Assembly: GCA_018901615.1 (NCBI GenBank)
Contig: JAHIEN010000133.1
Coordinates: forward strand, 1-10,026
Reading direction: 5' to 3'
From: Candidatus Omnitrophota bacterium
Lineage (GTDB): Bacteria; Omnitrophota; Gorgyraeia; Gorgyraeales; Gorgyraeaceae
Length of the DNA stretch: 10,026 bases
Within the stretch, counting starts at the first letter, position 1. The number at the start of each line of letters is the position of its first letter. Below are positions 1 to 6,928 of the stretch, one piece after another. The notes under the pieces were generated by a model. That model was given only the letters and a program-made list of their open reading frames with translations, was not told the origin of the DNA and searched no databases. The position numbers and the translations under genes are program-made.

Positions 1-1188
1 AAGATAGGCGATATTTCAAAGGTAACAGCCCCGCCTTACGATGTAATATCCCCGGATGAACAGAAGGCCTTATACGATTCTGACCCGTGTAACATAATCC
101 GTGTTTTATTTGGCATGGACATGCCGGGAGACGATCCCAAAGAAAATAAATATACAAGGGCGGCCAGGTCTCTAAAAGAATGGCAGGGTGAAGGCGCCCT
201 GAAAAAAGATCAAGAAGACTCGATTTATATTTACCTGCAGGGGTTTTCTATTGAAGGCGAGATGAAGCAAAGGCTGGGTTTTATCGCGCTTTTAAAATTA
301 GAGGATTTTGACACAAAGACATCCAGCGTTTACCCGCACGAGAATACGCTCCTCGCGCCTAAAGAGGACAGGTCCAGGCTTATAAATTCTATCGAGGCAA
401 ACCTGGGCCCTATATTCGCGCTTTTCGCGGACGAAGACATGTCCATTGATAATATCCTCGCTAGAGAGACAAAGTCTGACCCGATAATAGATATCGTAGA
501 CCTCCATGGCATAAGAAATAAACTCTGGCGCGTGTCCGATAAAGCCACGACCCGGGAAATAGTCAGGCTGATAAAAGAGAAAAAACTTTTCATCGCTGAC
601 GGCCACCACAGGTATGAGGTAGGCCTGGCGTTCAGTAAAACAAAAAAAGACCCGAAGTACGGCTACACCCTCGCGTATTTTACAGACCTTTACGCTGATG
701 GCATAGTAGTGCTTCCTGTGCACAGGTTGATTTCCGGAGCCAGCAAAGACTCCTTGTCCAGCCTTGTCAGAGACCTGCAAAATGTCTTCAGCGTGAAGAA
801 GTTCGATTCCAAAGAAAACGCCAGGCAGTTTCTTATGGACGCGGGCAAAGACGAAAAAAGATTCGTCATGTATGACGGCAACGGCTTTACAGGCCTGAAG
901 CTGGATAAAAAAGATTCTCTTGATGTGGCAGTGCTGCATGATTTTGTAATAGCCCCGTTACAGAAAAAGATCGAGGCCGGCGGAGGCAAGATTTCAATAG
1001 ATTTTACAAAGGACATGGATTATGCTATAAATGAGGTGGCCCAGGGCAGGCATTCAGTGTCAATGATGCTTAACCCTACTAAGATTACTCAAATACGCGA
1101 TATGGCGTTTGCCGGAAAGCGCATGCCGCAGAAGTCGACGTATTTTTATCCAAAGGTCCTGACAGGCCTGGTAATAAATGTGTTCTAA
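1..1188 (+). CDS. DUF1015 family protein, 5'-truncated by window edge
   Basis: The reading frame is open from base 1 (KIGDISKVTAPPYDVISPDE...) to a TAA at 1186-1188, giving 395 visible residues. The true start lies outside the window; the first in-frame ATG, at 115, is internal, because the PPYDVIS segment typical of the family's N-terminus is already encoded upstream of it. The best diagnostic motif is ADGHHRYE at residues 199-206 of the visible part, a DGHHR signature characteristic of DUF1015. From memory the family is about 410-430 residues, so roughly 15-30 residues are missing. Its biochemical role is not established to my knowledge. In some bacteria it neighbours serine-biosynthesis genes, and the DGHHR motif recalls ParB-like/SerK-type kinases, but that is only a suggestion. 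No signal peptide or membrane segment is visible, so it is probably cytoplasmic. accD follows after 15 bp, which suggests co-transcription. Confidence 0.88.
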   Translation, partial: KIGDISKVTAPPYDVISPDEQKALYDSDPCNIIRVLFGMDMPGDDPKENKYTRAARSLKEWQGEGALKKDQEDSIYIYLQGFSIEGEMKQRLGFIALLKLEDFDTKTSSVYPHENTLLAPKEDRSRLINSIEANLGPIFALFADEDMSIDNILARETKSDPIIDIVDLHGIRNKLWRVSDKATTREIVRLIKEKKLFIADGHHRYEVGLAFSKTKKDPKYGYTLAYFTDLYADGIVVLPVHRLISGASKDSLSSLVRDLQNVFSVKKFDSKENARQFLMDAGKDEKRFVMYDGNGFTGLKLDKKDSLDVAVLHDFVIAPLQKKIEAGGGKISIDFTKDMDYAINEVAQGRHSVSMMLNPTKITQIRDMAFAGKRMPQKSTYFYPKVLTGLVINVF

Positions 1189-1203
1189 AGATAACTTATA
1201 AAC

Positions 1204-2046
1204 ATGCTTTTATTCAAAAAACCAAAATATACAGTAGTAAAGGTCTCGAAGCGCAAAGGCGTGCCTGACGGTACCTGGCTAAAGTGCGAAGGCTGCGGCG
1301 AGATGATCTATAAAAAGACCCTGGACGAAAATCTCAAGGTCTGCCCGAAGTGCAATTACCATTTTATAATAGGCGCCTATGAACGCATAGGCATGTTCCT
1401 TGATAATGGAAGTTTTGAGGAATTTGACAAGGGCATGAAGCCGAGAGATTTCCTTAATTTTAAAGGCCCAAAGACTTATATAGAAAAGATAGAAAAAGAT
1501 ACCATAGCTACCGGCATGGAAGAAGCGGCAGTGATCGGCAAAGGCAAGATAAACAATAAAAATATCGGGTTTGCTGTGACTGATTCGCGTTTTATCATGG
1601 GGTCTATGGGCTATGTGGTTGGAGAAAAGATAACAAGGATCATAGAATACTCCACAGAAAACAGCCTGCCGGTAGTGATAATCTCTGGATCTGGCGGAGG
1701 CGCCAGGATGTACGAAGGCATGATCTCTCTCATGCAGATGGCAAAGACTTCAGCGGCCCTTAGCAAGCATCACAAGGCAGGACTTTTGTACTTATCGATC
1801 CTGACAAATCCTACCATGGCAGGAGTCCTGGCAAGTTTTGCCTCTCTGGGGGACATTATCATGGCAGAGCCAAAAGCCCTTATTGGTTTTACTGGACCCA
1901 GGGTCATAGAGCATACAATACGCCAGAAGCTCCCAGATGGTTTTCAGAGATCAGAGTTTCTCCTGGAGCATGGCCTGATAGACATGGTAGTGAGCCGCAA
2001 AAACCTTAATTACACAGTTTCGCAGCTAATAGACTATCTATCTTAA
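1204..2046 (+). CDS. accD: Acetyl-CoA carboxylase carboxyltransferase subunit beta
   Basis: This 280-residue protein is the beta half of the carboxyltransferase, which moves the carboxyl group from carboxybiotin to acetyl-CoA to make malonyl-CoA, the first step of fatty-acid synthesis in the cytoplasm. The N-terminal four-cysteine zinc finger is intact (C28, C31, C47, C50). The crotonase-like fold follows, with RFIMGSMGYVVGEKITR, the acyl-CoA/oxyanion loop GSGGGARMYEG (162-172), SLMQMAKTSAALS, and GFTGPRVIEHTIRQKLPDGFQRSEFLLEHG near the C-terminus. Length is normal for AccD. The start is the ATG at 1204, preceded by an AT-rich spacer without a convincing Shine-Dalgarno sequence. The oxyanion loop appears one glycine longer than the common SASGGARMQE form and carries Tyr where Gln is usual. 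The partner subunit accA is not in the window, so it must be encoded elsewhere. Identification is firm. Confidence 0.96.
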   Translation: MLLFKKPKYTVVKVSKRKGVPDGTWLKCEGCGEMIYKKTLDENLKVCPKCNYHFIIGAYERIGMFLDNGSFEEFDKGMKPRDFLNFKGPKTYIEKIEKDTIATGMEEAAVIGKGKINNKNIGFAVTDSRFIMGSMGYVVGEKITRIIEYSTENSLPVVIISGSGGGARMYEGMISLMQMAKTSAALSKHHKAGLLYLSILTNPTMAGVLASFASLGDIIMAEPKALIGFTGPRVIEHTIRQKLPDGFQRSEFLLEHGLIDMVVSRKNLNYTVSQLIDYLS

Positions 2047-2047
2047 C

Positions 2048-2076
2048 TTGACTTTTAATGGCAAATTGATTAAAAT
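2048..2076 (+). promoter_or_regulatory. Sigma70-like promoter for the ABC ATPase gene
   Basis: TTGACT at 2048-2053 and TAAAAT at 2071-2076 are separated by exactly 17 nt, a near-consensus housekeeping promoter. It begins two bases after the accD stop and would start transcription around 2083, about 25 nt before the ABC ATPase ATG. A small dyad, ATTAAA-ATCG-TTTAAT, overlaps the -10 box at 2069-2084. It could be an operator or chance in AT-rich DNA. The promoter implies the ATPase and perhaps the cyclases can be transcribed independently of accD. Confidence 0.6.
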
Positions 2077-2094
2077 CGTTTAATTGAGCAAAGA

Positions 2095-2100
2095 AAAGGA
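2095..2100 (+). promoter_or_regulatory. Ribosome binding site of the ABC ATPase gene
   Basis: AAAGGA lies 9 nt upstream of the ATG at 2110 and supports that start. It is one of only two reasonably clear Shine-Dalgarno sites in the window; the other precedes ugd. Confidence 0.55.
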
Positions 2101-2109
2101 TTTTAAGTC

Positions 2110-3213
2110 ATGGCGCAAGTCAGCCTTAGAGATTTGAAAAAGGTATTTCCTGGTAATGTAGTAGCAGTAGACTCCGTTAGCCTGGGGATTGAAAACAAGG
2201 AATTTCTGGTGATTGTAGGGCCTTCCGGCTGCGGCAAGTCAACCACGCTCAGGATGATAGCAGGCCTTGAGACAATCACTGAAGGCGAGGTATGGATAGG
2301 CAATAAGATGGTCAATGATATACCCGCTAAAGACAGGGATATCGCCATGGTATTTCAGAATTACGCGCTCTACCCGCACATGACTGTATATGAAAACATG
2401 TCTTTTGCCCTAAGGCTTCGCAAGTTTCCAAAATCAGACATAGACCAGCGAGTCAAAGAGGCCGCTGAGATATTAGGTATAGGCAAGTTGCTTAACAGGA
2501 GGCCTCGCGAACTTTCAGGCGGCCAGCGCCAAAGGGTAGCGGTGGGAAGGGCCATTGTGAGAAAACCAATGGTCTTTTTGTTTGATGAGCCGCTTAGCAA
2601 TCTCGATGCCAAGATGCGCGTCCAGATGAGGACAGAATTAAATAAACTCCACATAAAACTCCAGTCCACCATGATATACGTCACGCATGACCAGACAGAG
2701 GCCATGACAATGGGCGACAGGATCGTGGTCATGAAAGACGGCGTGATACAGCAGGTAGCTGATCCTATCGCACTTTATGATAAGCCGGTCAATAAATTCG
2801 TCGCGGGTTTTATAGGTTCGCCGCCCATGAACTTCATAGATGGAAAGATCATAAAGAAAGACGGCAAGCTCTACTTTACTGAAGATGGGTTTAAGGTAAA
2901 GCTTGTCGAGGACATGTACAAAAAGATAACGCCGTATGAAGGAAAGGAAATAACCTTCGGCTTAAGGCCTGAAGATATATATGACAAACTCTTTGTTTCA
3001 GATGCCTCGCAAGATAATATGGTAAAGGCTGTGGTAGAGATGGTAGAACCAATGGGCGCAGAAGTATTTTTGTATATCAAGACGAACAGAAGTTCCTTGA
3101 TCGCCAGAGTCGGGGGCCATGACAAGCCAGAGGTAGGTCAGGACATGGAACTGGTTCTTGACATGAGCAATGCCCATTTCTTTGACAAGAATACTGAAGA
3201 GTCCATAGTGTAA
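2110..3213 (+). CDS. ABC transporter ATP-binding protein, MalK/UgpC/MsmK type
   Basis: This 367-residue ATPase energises import, most likely of a sugar, oligosaccharide or glycerol-phosphate type solute, from the cytoplasmic face of the inner membrane. All nucleotide-binding motifs are intact: Walker A GPSGCGKST (37-45), Q-loop Q83, signature LSGGQRQR (135-142), Walker B VFLFDE (155-160), D-loop LSNLDAK (162-168) and H-loop H193. After VAGFIGSPPMNF (231-242) comes a C-terminal TOBE-type regulatory domain, which with the overall length is the hallmark of the MalK/UgpC/MsmK group rather than other importers. No permease or substrate-binding protein gene is adjacent, so it may be a shared ATPase serving several transporters, as MsmK does in streptococci; that role is inferred. 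It has its own promoter and RBS. The substrate cannot be read from sequence, so no specific symbol is given. Confidence 0.93.
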   Translation: MAQVSLRDLKKVFPGNVVAVDSVSLGIENKEFLVIVGPSGCGKSTTLRMIAGLETITEGEVWIGNKMVNDIPAKDRDIAMVFQNYALYPHMTVYENMSFALRLRKFPKSDIDQRVKEAAEILGIGKLLNRRPRELSGGQRQRVAVGRAIVRKPMVFLFDEPLSNLDAKMRVQMRTELNKLHIKLQSTMIYVTHDQTEAMTMGDRIVVMKDGVIQQVADPIALYDKPVNKFVAGFIGSPPMNFIDGKIIKKDGKLYFTEDGFKVKLVEDMYKKITPYEGKEITFGLRPEDIYDKLFVSDASQDNMVKAVVEMVEPMGAEVFLYIKTNRSSLIARVGGHDKPEVGQDMELVLDMSNAHFFDKNTEESIV

Positions 3214-3233
3214 TATAAAAAAAATGATTCGCT

Positions 3234-4631
3234 ATGGAATTAGAAAATAAAAACCATGTAAAAATAGGAACACTGTGCAGCGTCAGTTTCCTTGTCATAT
3301 CCTACCTGATATTCCGGACAGGGCTTCCTAAGATTCCGACGATACTTCTCTATAATCTGATAATAATTTTTTCCCTCCAGAGTCTTGGCCTGGGCAGAGG
3401 AGTCTTATGCCTGGCCGCGGCCGTATTTCTCACCACGCTTTTAGCCATATCCATGAATTTTTATTATGCCTTGAACGTGGTTGTTTTTTTTATCGTGTTT
3501 TTGATCGTTAACAGCAGGATGCAAAACAAGGATTATTATACCCGCATAATCCAGGCGCGCATAGAAGAGGTAAAGGAAAACACTAACGTGCTGTCAGATG
3601 AACATGAAAGACACAAAAAAGAAACGCTTTTGCTCGAGAAAAAAGAAGAGAGATACAGGCTGCTGAAAGATGTGACATCTACATTAAATTCCACGCTTTC
3701 CATAGATAAGGTCGCTGAATACATACTTGATAATGCCTTGCGGATAATAGGAAAGACAGACTCTGCCCTTGTGTATTTGGTTGACACAGAGAGACAGGAG
3801 TTGAGCCTTGTCCTTTCCAGGGTGGGCAGGGATTTTGACAGAATAAAGGCAAAAAAAGGAGACCTGCTCGACGAGACAGTCTTTAAAGAGAGGCGCTGTC
3901 TTTTGGTGGAGGATATTAAAAAAGACTTCAGGTTCAGCGAGCAGAAAATGGAGCTCTATCAGAGGCCTTTCCGCTCTGTTATTTCCTCTCCTTTGATGGA
4001 GGAGTATAAGGTAAACGGCATTGTCAGGCTTGAGCATTCAAGCCCGGGGAATTATACGTCTGAAGACCTGAGGCTTCTGGATATTCTTTGTGATTTAGGC
4101 GCGGTGAGCCTGGAAAACGCCAGGCTTTACAAGCAGACGCTTGACCTGGCGATTACAGATGGGCTGACAGGGCTCTATCTCCGACGGTATTTTATTGAAA
4201 GGCTTGGCGAGGAAATAAAGCGCTCGCTGCGTAATGACCTCGAGTGTTCATTTTTAATGATAGATATAGATAATTTTAAAAATTACAATGATAGATACGG
4301 CCATACAGCCGGCGATATAGTACTGAGGGCGCTTTCAATGGTGCTGAAGCAGTATGTTGACTCAGGCGCAGCTTGCCGGTATGGCGGCGAGGAATTTGCG
4401 CTTCTCCTGCCAGAGACTTCAAAAAAATCCGCTATGAAAATAGCGGAAGAGATTAGAAAGGCCATGAAAAAGGAAAATATAGAGTTACGCCGCGTAAAGA
4501 CCAGCGTGACGATCTCGGTAGGCGTGTCTTCGTTTCCTGATGATACCAGGGTGCAGAACGAGCTTATAATGAAGGCAGACGAGAGGCTATACCTGGCTAA
4601 AAGACAGGGTAGAGATAAGGTCGTAGGCTGA
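3234..4631 (+). CDS. Membrane-bound GAF-GGDEF diguanylate cyclase, no I-site
   Basis: This 465-residue protein is predicted to make cyclic-di-GMP from two GTP at the inner membrane. Four hydrophobic segments (about 11-27, 35-51, 56-74, 78-93) are followed by a charged helical, probably coiled-coil linker (about 97-140), a GAF sensor domain (about 145-295) and a C-terminal GGDEF domain (about 303-465). Catalytic residues are present: D344 in MIDIDNF for metal, N352 and D353 for guanine binding, and the active-site loop GGEEF at 384-388. The inhibitory RxxD site normally just before the loop is absent; that stretch reads VDSGAAC. The ATG at 3234 is secured by an in-frame TGA at 3225-3227, so the frame cannot extend further upstream. 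No Shine-Dalgarno is visible. It lies 20 bp after the ABC ATPase and 3 bp before a paralogue of the same architecture. Confidence 0.93.
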   Translation: MELENKNHVKIGTLCSVSFLVISYLIFRTGLPKIPTILLYNLIIIFSLQSLGLGRGVLCLAAAVFLTTLLAISMNFYYALNVVVFFIVFLIVNSRMQNKDYYTRIIQARIEEVKENTNVLSDEHERHKKETLLLEKKEERYRLLKDVTSTLNSTLSIDKVAEYILDNALRIIGKTDSALVYLVDTERQELSLVLSRVGRDFDRIKAKKGDLLDETVFKERRCLLVEDIKKDFRFSEQKMELYQRPFRSVISSPLMEEYKVNGIVRLEHSSPGNYTSEDLRLLDILCDLGAVSLENARLYKQTLDLAITDGLTGLYLRRYFIERLGEEIKRSLRNDLECSFLMIDIDNFKNYNDRYGHTAGDIVLRALSMVLKQYVDSGAACRYGGEEFALLLPETSKKSAMKIAEEIRKAMKKENIELRRVKTSVTISVGVSSFPDDTRVQNELIMKADERLYLAKRQGRDKVVG

Positions 4632-4634
4632 TAT

Positions 4635-5918
4635 ATGGAATTCTTGCTATACGCGTCAACCATAATAATTATTTTGTTCCTGAGCTACAGGCTTAGGCTG
4701 GCCCAGGTATTGCTTTTGTCTATCGCGCTGAGCGTTTTTGTCTTCGTGACGCGGCTCAAGGCCTCTCCTGTAGAGACGATAATATTTTTATTGCTGATAA
4801 ACGCGATCCCCTTTATCACCGAAAGGTTTAAGAAGGATCTAGCCTCCCATAAACAAGGCATGAGGGCGGAGTTTGACGAAGTGAAGAAAAATTATGAGAA
4901 ACTTTCCCAGAAAGACAAAAAGGCGCTGGAATCAAATCTGGAGAGCGACAAAAAACTGCAACAGGTCCTGTCATTGTATGAGATTTCAAAAGACATGTCC
5001 AGCTGCCTGATGCTAGAGGATATATTCGGAATATTTTCAGCCACGCTCAAGAAGTTATTCAGGTTCCGGCTTGCGCGCCTGGTCATACTGGATGGTCCGG
5101 GCGGGATCAACGCCGTTTATCAGGTTGAAATAGGCCGCAGCGTCAATAAAAAAGCGCCGGATGATTTTGACAGGGCCATTGTCTCTGTTGAGGCTAGCGG
5201 CAGAAAACCGATTCAGCTGGTGCGGGAAGAAGAGCCGGAATCATTGAGAAAGCTTTCTGTTGTGAGGGATTTTGATACGCTGATCTCAATACCACTCTTC
5301 GTAGAGGAAAAGATAGCGGGAGTGCTTTATATAGAGAATCTGCCGAAGATCTATTTTGAAAACTTCATGATCCTGTCAGGCCAGTTTGCCATACAGTTTC
5401 ATAAAGTGATCCTGTACGAGAAGGTGCAGGAGATGTCTATAACAGACTCTCTCACGCGGGTATCCACGCGCCGTTATTTTCTCGAGCGCCTGGAAGAGGA
5501 ATTGCGAAGGTCTATGCGGCACAAGACAAACCTGTCATTTCTCATGCTGGACCTGGACCATTTTAAGGAAAAGAACGACAAATACGGCCACCTGGTCGGA
5601 GATGTTGTTTTAAAAGAGGTATCTGTCATACTAAAGGCAAACCTGCGCGAGATAGATATTGTGGGGAGATACGGAGGCGAAGAATTTGCTATAGTCTTAA
5701 CAGGCATAGGCCGAAAAGGCGCGCTGCAGGTAGCTGAACGTATCAGGCAGAACATAGAAGAGGCAGTGTTTAAGGCGTATGATGAAACAGTATCGACCAC
5801 AGTCAGTATTGGCATCAGCGTATTTCCTGATGACGAGGCAGATATGAACAGCCTTATCGAATCCGCTGACAAGGCGCTATATAAGGCCAAGGCAGCTGGC
5901 AGGAATAAAGTACGGTAG
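4635..5918 (+). CDS. Membrane-bound GAF-GGDEF diguanylate cyclase with I-site
   Basis: This 427-residue protein is a second predicted cyclic-di-GMP synthase. Three hydrophobic segments (about 3-19, 22-40, 45-63) lead into a long charged coiled-coil-like region (about 64-110), a divergent GAF-like domain (about 112-260) and a GGDEF domain (about 265-427). Catalytic residues are intact: D306 in MLDLDHF, N314 and D315, and GGEEF at 347-351. Unlike its neighbour it has the RxxD product-inhibition motif, R338-E-I-D341, correctly placed before the active-site loop. The start ATG follows the previous stop by 3 nt without a strong Shine-Dalgarno, consistent with translational coupling. The shared domain order suggests an old tandem duplication, although the N-terminal halves have diverged strongly. 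The ligand of the GAF domain is unknown. The stop codon directly abuts a long inverted repeat. Confidence 0.93.
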   Translation: MEFLLYASTIIIILFLSYRLRLAQVLLLSIALSVFVFVTRLKASPVETIIFLLLINAIPFITERFKKDLASHKQGMRAEFDEVKKNYEKLSQKDKKALESNLESDKKLQQVLSLYEISKDMSSCLMLEDIFGIFSATLKKLFRFRLARLVILDGPGGINAVYQVEIGRSVNKKAPDDFDRAIVSVEASGRKPIQLVREEEPESLRKLSVVRDFDTLISIPLFVEEKIAGVLYIENLPKIYFENFMILSGQFAIQFHKVILYEKVQEMSITDSLTRVSTRRYFLERLEEELRRSMRHKTNLSFLMLDLDHFKEKNDKYGHLVGDVVLKEVSVILKANLREIDIVGRYGGEEFAIVLTGIGRKGALQVAERIRQNIEEAVFKAYDETVSTTVSIGISVFPDDEADMNSLIESADKALYKAKAAGRNKVR

Positions 5919-5978
5919 ACCTTGTTCGAGGTTAAGCCTCGAACACTAAATTGTTCGAGGCTTAACCTCGAACAAGGT
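5919..5978. repeat. Perfect 27-bp inverted repeat with nested dyads
   Basis: The left arm (5919-5945) and right arm (5952-5978) are exact reverse complements over 27 bp, separated by the loop CTAAAT. Each arm also contains a smaller dyad: TGTTCGAGG, a 5-nt centre (TTAAG or CTTAA), then CCTCGAACA, at 5923-5945 and 5952-5974. The 9-mer therefore occurs four times in alternating orientation. RNA or single-stranded DNA could fold as one long hairpin or two short ones. It starts on the base after the cyclase stop. No T-run follows on either strand, so it is not a canonical intrinsic terminator. It could be a 3'-end stabiliser or processing structure, a paired operator for a dimeric regulator, or a dispersed REP/MITE-like palindrome. 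No other copy was noticed in the window. Confidence 0.93.
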
Positions 5979-5979
5979 A

Positions 5980-6008
5980 TTGACAAGATAGAGTTATTAG
6001 GGTAGCAT
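5980..6008 (+). promoter_or_regulatory. Possible promoter of the ROK-lptD-ugd group
   Basis: A consensus TTGACA (5980-5985) sits one base after the palindrome, and TAGCAT (6003-6008) follows with 17-nt spacing. The -10 box matches TATAAT at four of six positions. Transcription would start at about 6015, nearly at the ATG at 6017, so the mRNA would be leaderless or almost so. This fits the absence of a well-placed Shine-Dalgarno. The palindrome directly against the -35 box would be well placed to act as an operator; that is inference. Confidence 0.45.
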
Positions 6009-6016
6009 AACTTAAT

Positions 6017-6922
6017 ATGTCTAAACATGTTAAAATTGGAATAGACCTTGGCGGCACACGCATAAAACTGGGCCTTGTTGACGCAAAAGGAAAGGTTCTT
6101 TTAAGGCGCGAAAAGGATACCCCATCCAGGCAAGGCCGCTCTGTCATCATAGATACCATTGTTGACAATATTGAGGCCGCTATCAGAGATTCAGGCCTGC
6201 GGAAAAAAGATATCTCGGGTATTGGTATTGGCGTGCCTGGTCCTGTGGATTCCAGGCGCGGCATTATCCATTATTTTCCGAATATAAAAGGCTGGAATAA
6301 TGTGCCTCTTAAGGCTATATTAGAACGTCGCCTGCGCATGAAGGTCAACCTGGACAATGACGTAAACGCAATGGCCCTGGCAGAGCACACATTTGGAGCT
6401 GGCAAGGGCACAGAGAATCTGGTCTGTCTTACTCTTGGAACAGGCGTAGGAGGCGGTATTATTATAAATGGCAGGATCTACAGGGGCAGTACCATGCTGG
6501 CAGGCGAGATCGGCCACATCCCTATAAATGAAAAAGGCCCTAGGTGCAATTGCAGGGGTATTGCGTGCTTAGAGCGATATATAGGTAATAGATATATCCT
6601 AGAGAGGGCCAGGAAGTCGCTTGGAAGGAATATAACGCTTGAACATTTGAGCGGCCTGGCAAGGAAGGGCAATAAGAAAGCAAATGCTATCTGGATAGAT
6701 GTAGGAAAAAAACTCGCTGTCGCGCTTACAGGAGTGGTGAATCTTCTGAATCCTGACATGATTGTTATTGGCGGGGGCGTGAGCAAGGCCGGGGACTTGA
6801 TCCTTGGCCCTCTTAGAAAAGAATTAAGGGCAAGGCCCATGAAGGACCAGGCCAGGCGCGTCAGGGTAGTAAGGGCAAAACTGGGAGGCGACGCCGGCAT
6901 AATCGGCGCGTCACTTTTGTAA
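6017..6922 (+). CDS. ROK family sugar kinase (glucokinase-like)
   Basis: This 301-residue cytoplasmic protein of the ROK family is predicted to phosphorylate a hexose or amino-sugar with ATP. The phosphate-binding loop DLGGT is at residues 10-14. The sugar-binding region includes GVPGPVDSRRGIIHYFPNIKGWNN. The catalytic aspartate is probably D115 in DNDVNA (113-118). A second nucleotide-binding segment reads LGTGVGGG. The ROK zinc site is complete: H167 in GEIGHI plus C177, C179 and C184 in CNCRGIACLE. No N-terminal helix-turn-helix precedes the kinase domain, so it is a kinase rather than a NagC/Mlc-type repressor. Glucokinase is the commonest assignment, but N-acetylmannosamine or fructose kinases look similar, so no symbol is given. 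Length is typical. It stands just upstream of lptD with 6 bp between them. Sugar phosphate supply to UDP-glucose and surface glycans is a plausible context. Confidence 0.92.
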   Translation: MSKHVKIGIDLGGTRIKLGLVDAKGKVLLRREKDTPSRQGRSVIIDTIVDNIEAAIRDSGLRKKDISGIGIGVPGPVDSRRGIIHYFPNIKGWNNVPLKAILERRLRMKVNLDNDVNAMALAEHTFGAGKGTENLVCLTLGTGVGGGIIINGRIYRGSTMLAGEIGHIPINEKGPRCNCRGIACLERYIGNRYILERARKSLGRNITLEHLSGLARKGNKKANAIWIDVGKKLAVALTGVVNLLNPDMIVIGGGVSKAGDLILGPLRKELRARPMKDQARRVRVVRAKLGGDAGIIGASLL

Positions 6923-6928
6923 TACAAT

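Noticed and set aside
298..939. 213-codon open frame on the minus strand
   Set aside because: It is antisense to the DUF1015 gene with its intact family motif, and the composition looks like a shadow frame.
3182..3216. Promoter for the first cyclase (TTGACA at 3182-3187)
   Set aside because: No good -10 box lies 16-18 nt downstream. TAGTGT is poor and TAATAT is 23 nt away, and the site is coding sequence of the ABC ATPase.
3224..3250. Eight-codon leader ORF overlapping the first cyclase start
   Set aside because: It has no RBS and no amino-acid bias suggesting attenuation. It is most likely chance in AT-rich DNA.
5937..5960. LexA-type SOS box inside the palindrome
   Set aside because: GAAC and GTTC half-sites occur around the loop but are 8 nt apart. 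The Gram-positive-type LexA box I know has 4-nt spacing, and no SOS gene is adjacent.
5919..5990. Rho-independent terminator at the long inverted repeat
   Set aside because: The stem is strong, but what follows is ATTGACAAG on the + strand and CTACCGTAC on the - strand. Neither has the T-run of an intrinsic terminator, so it is recorded as a repeat instead.
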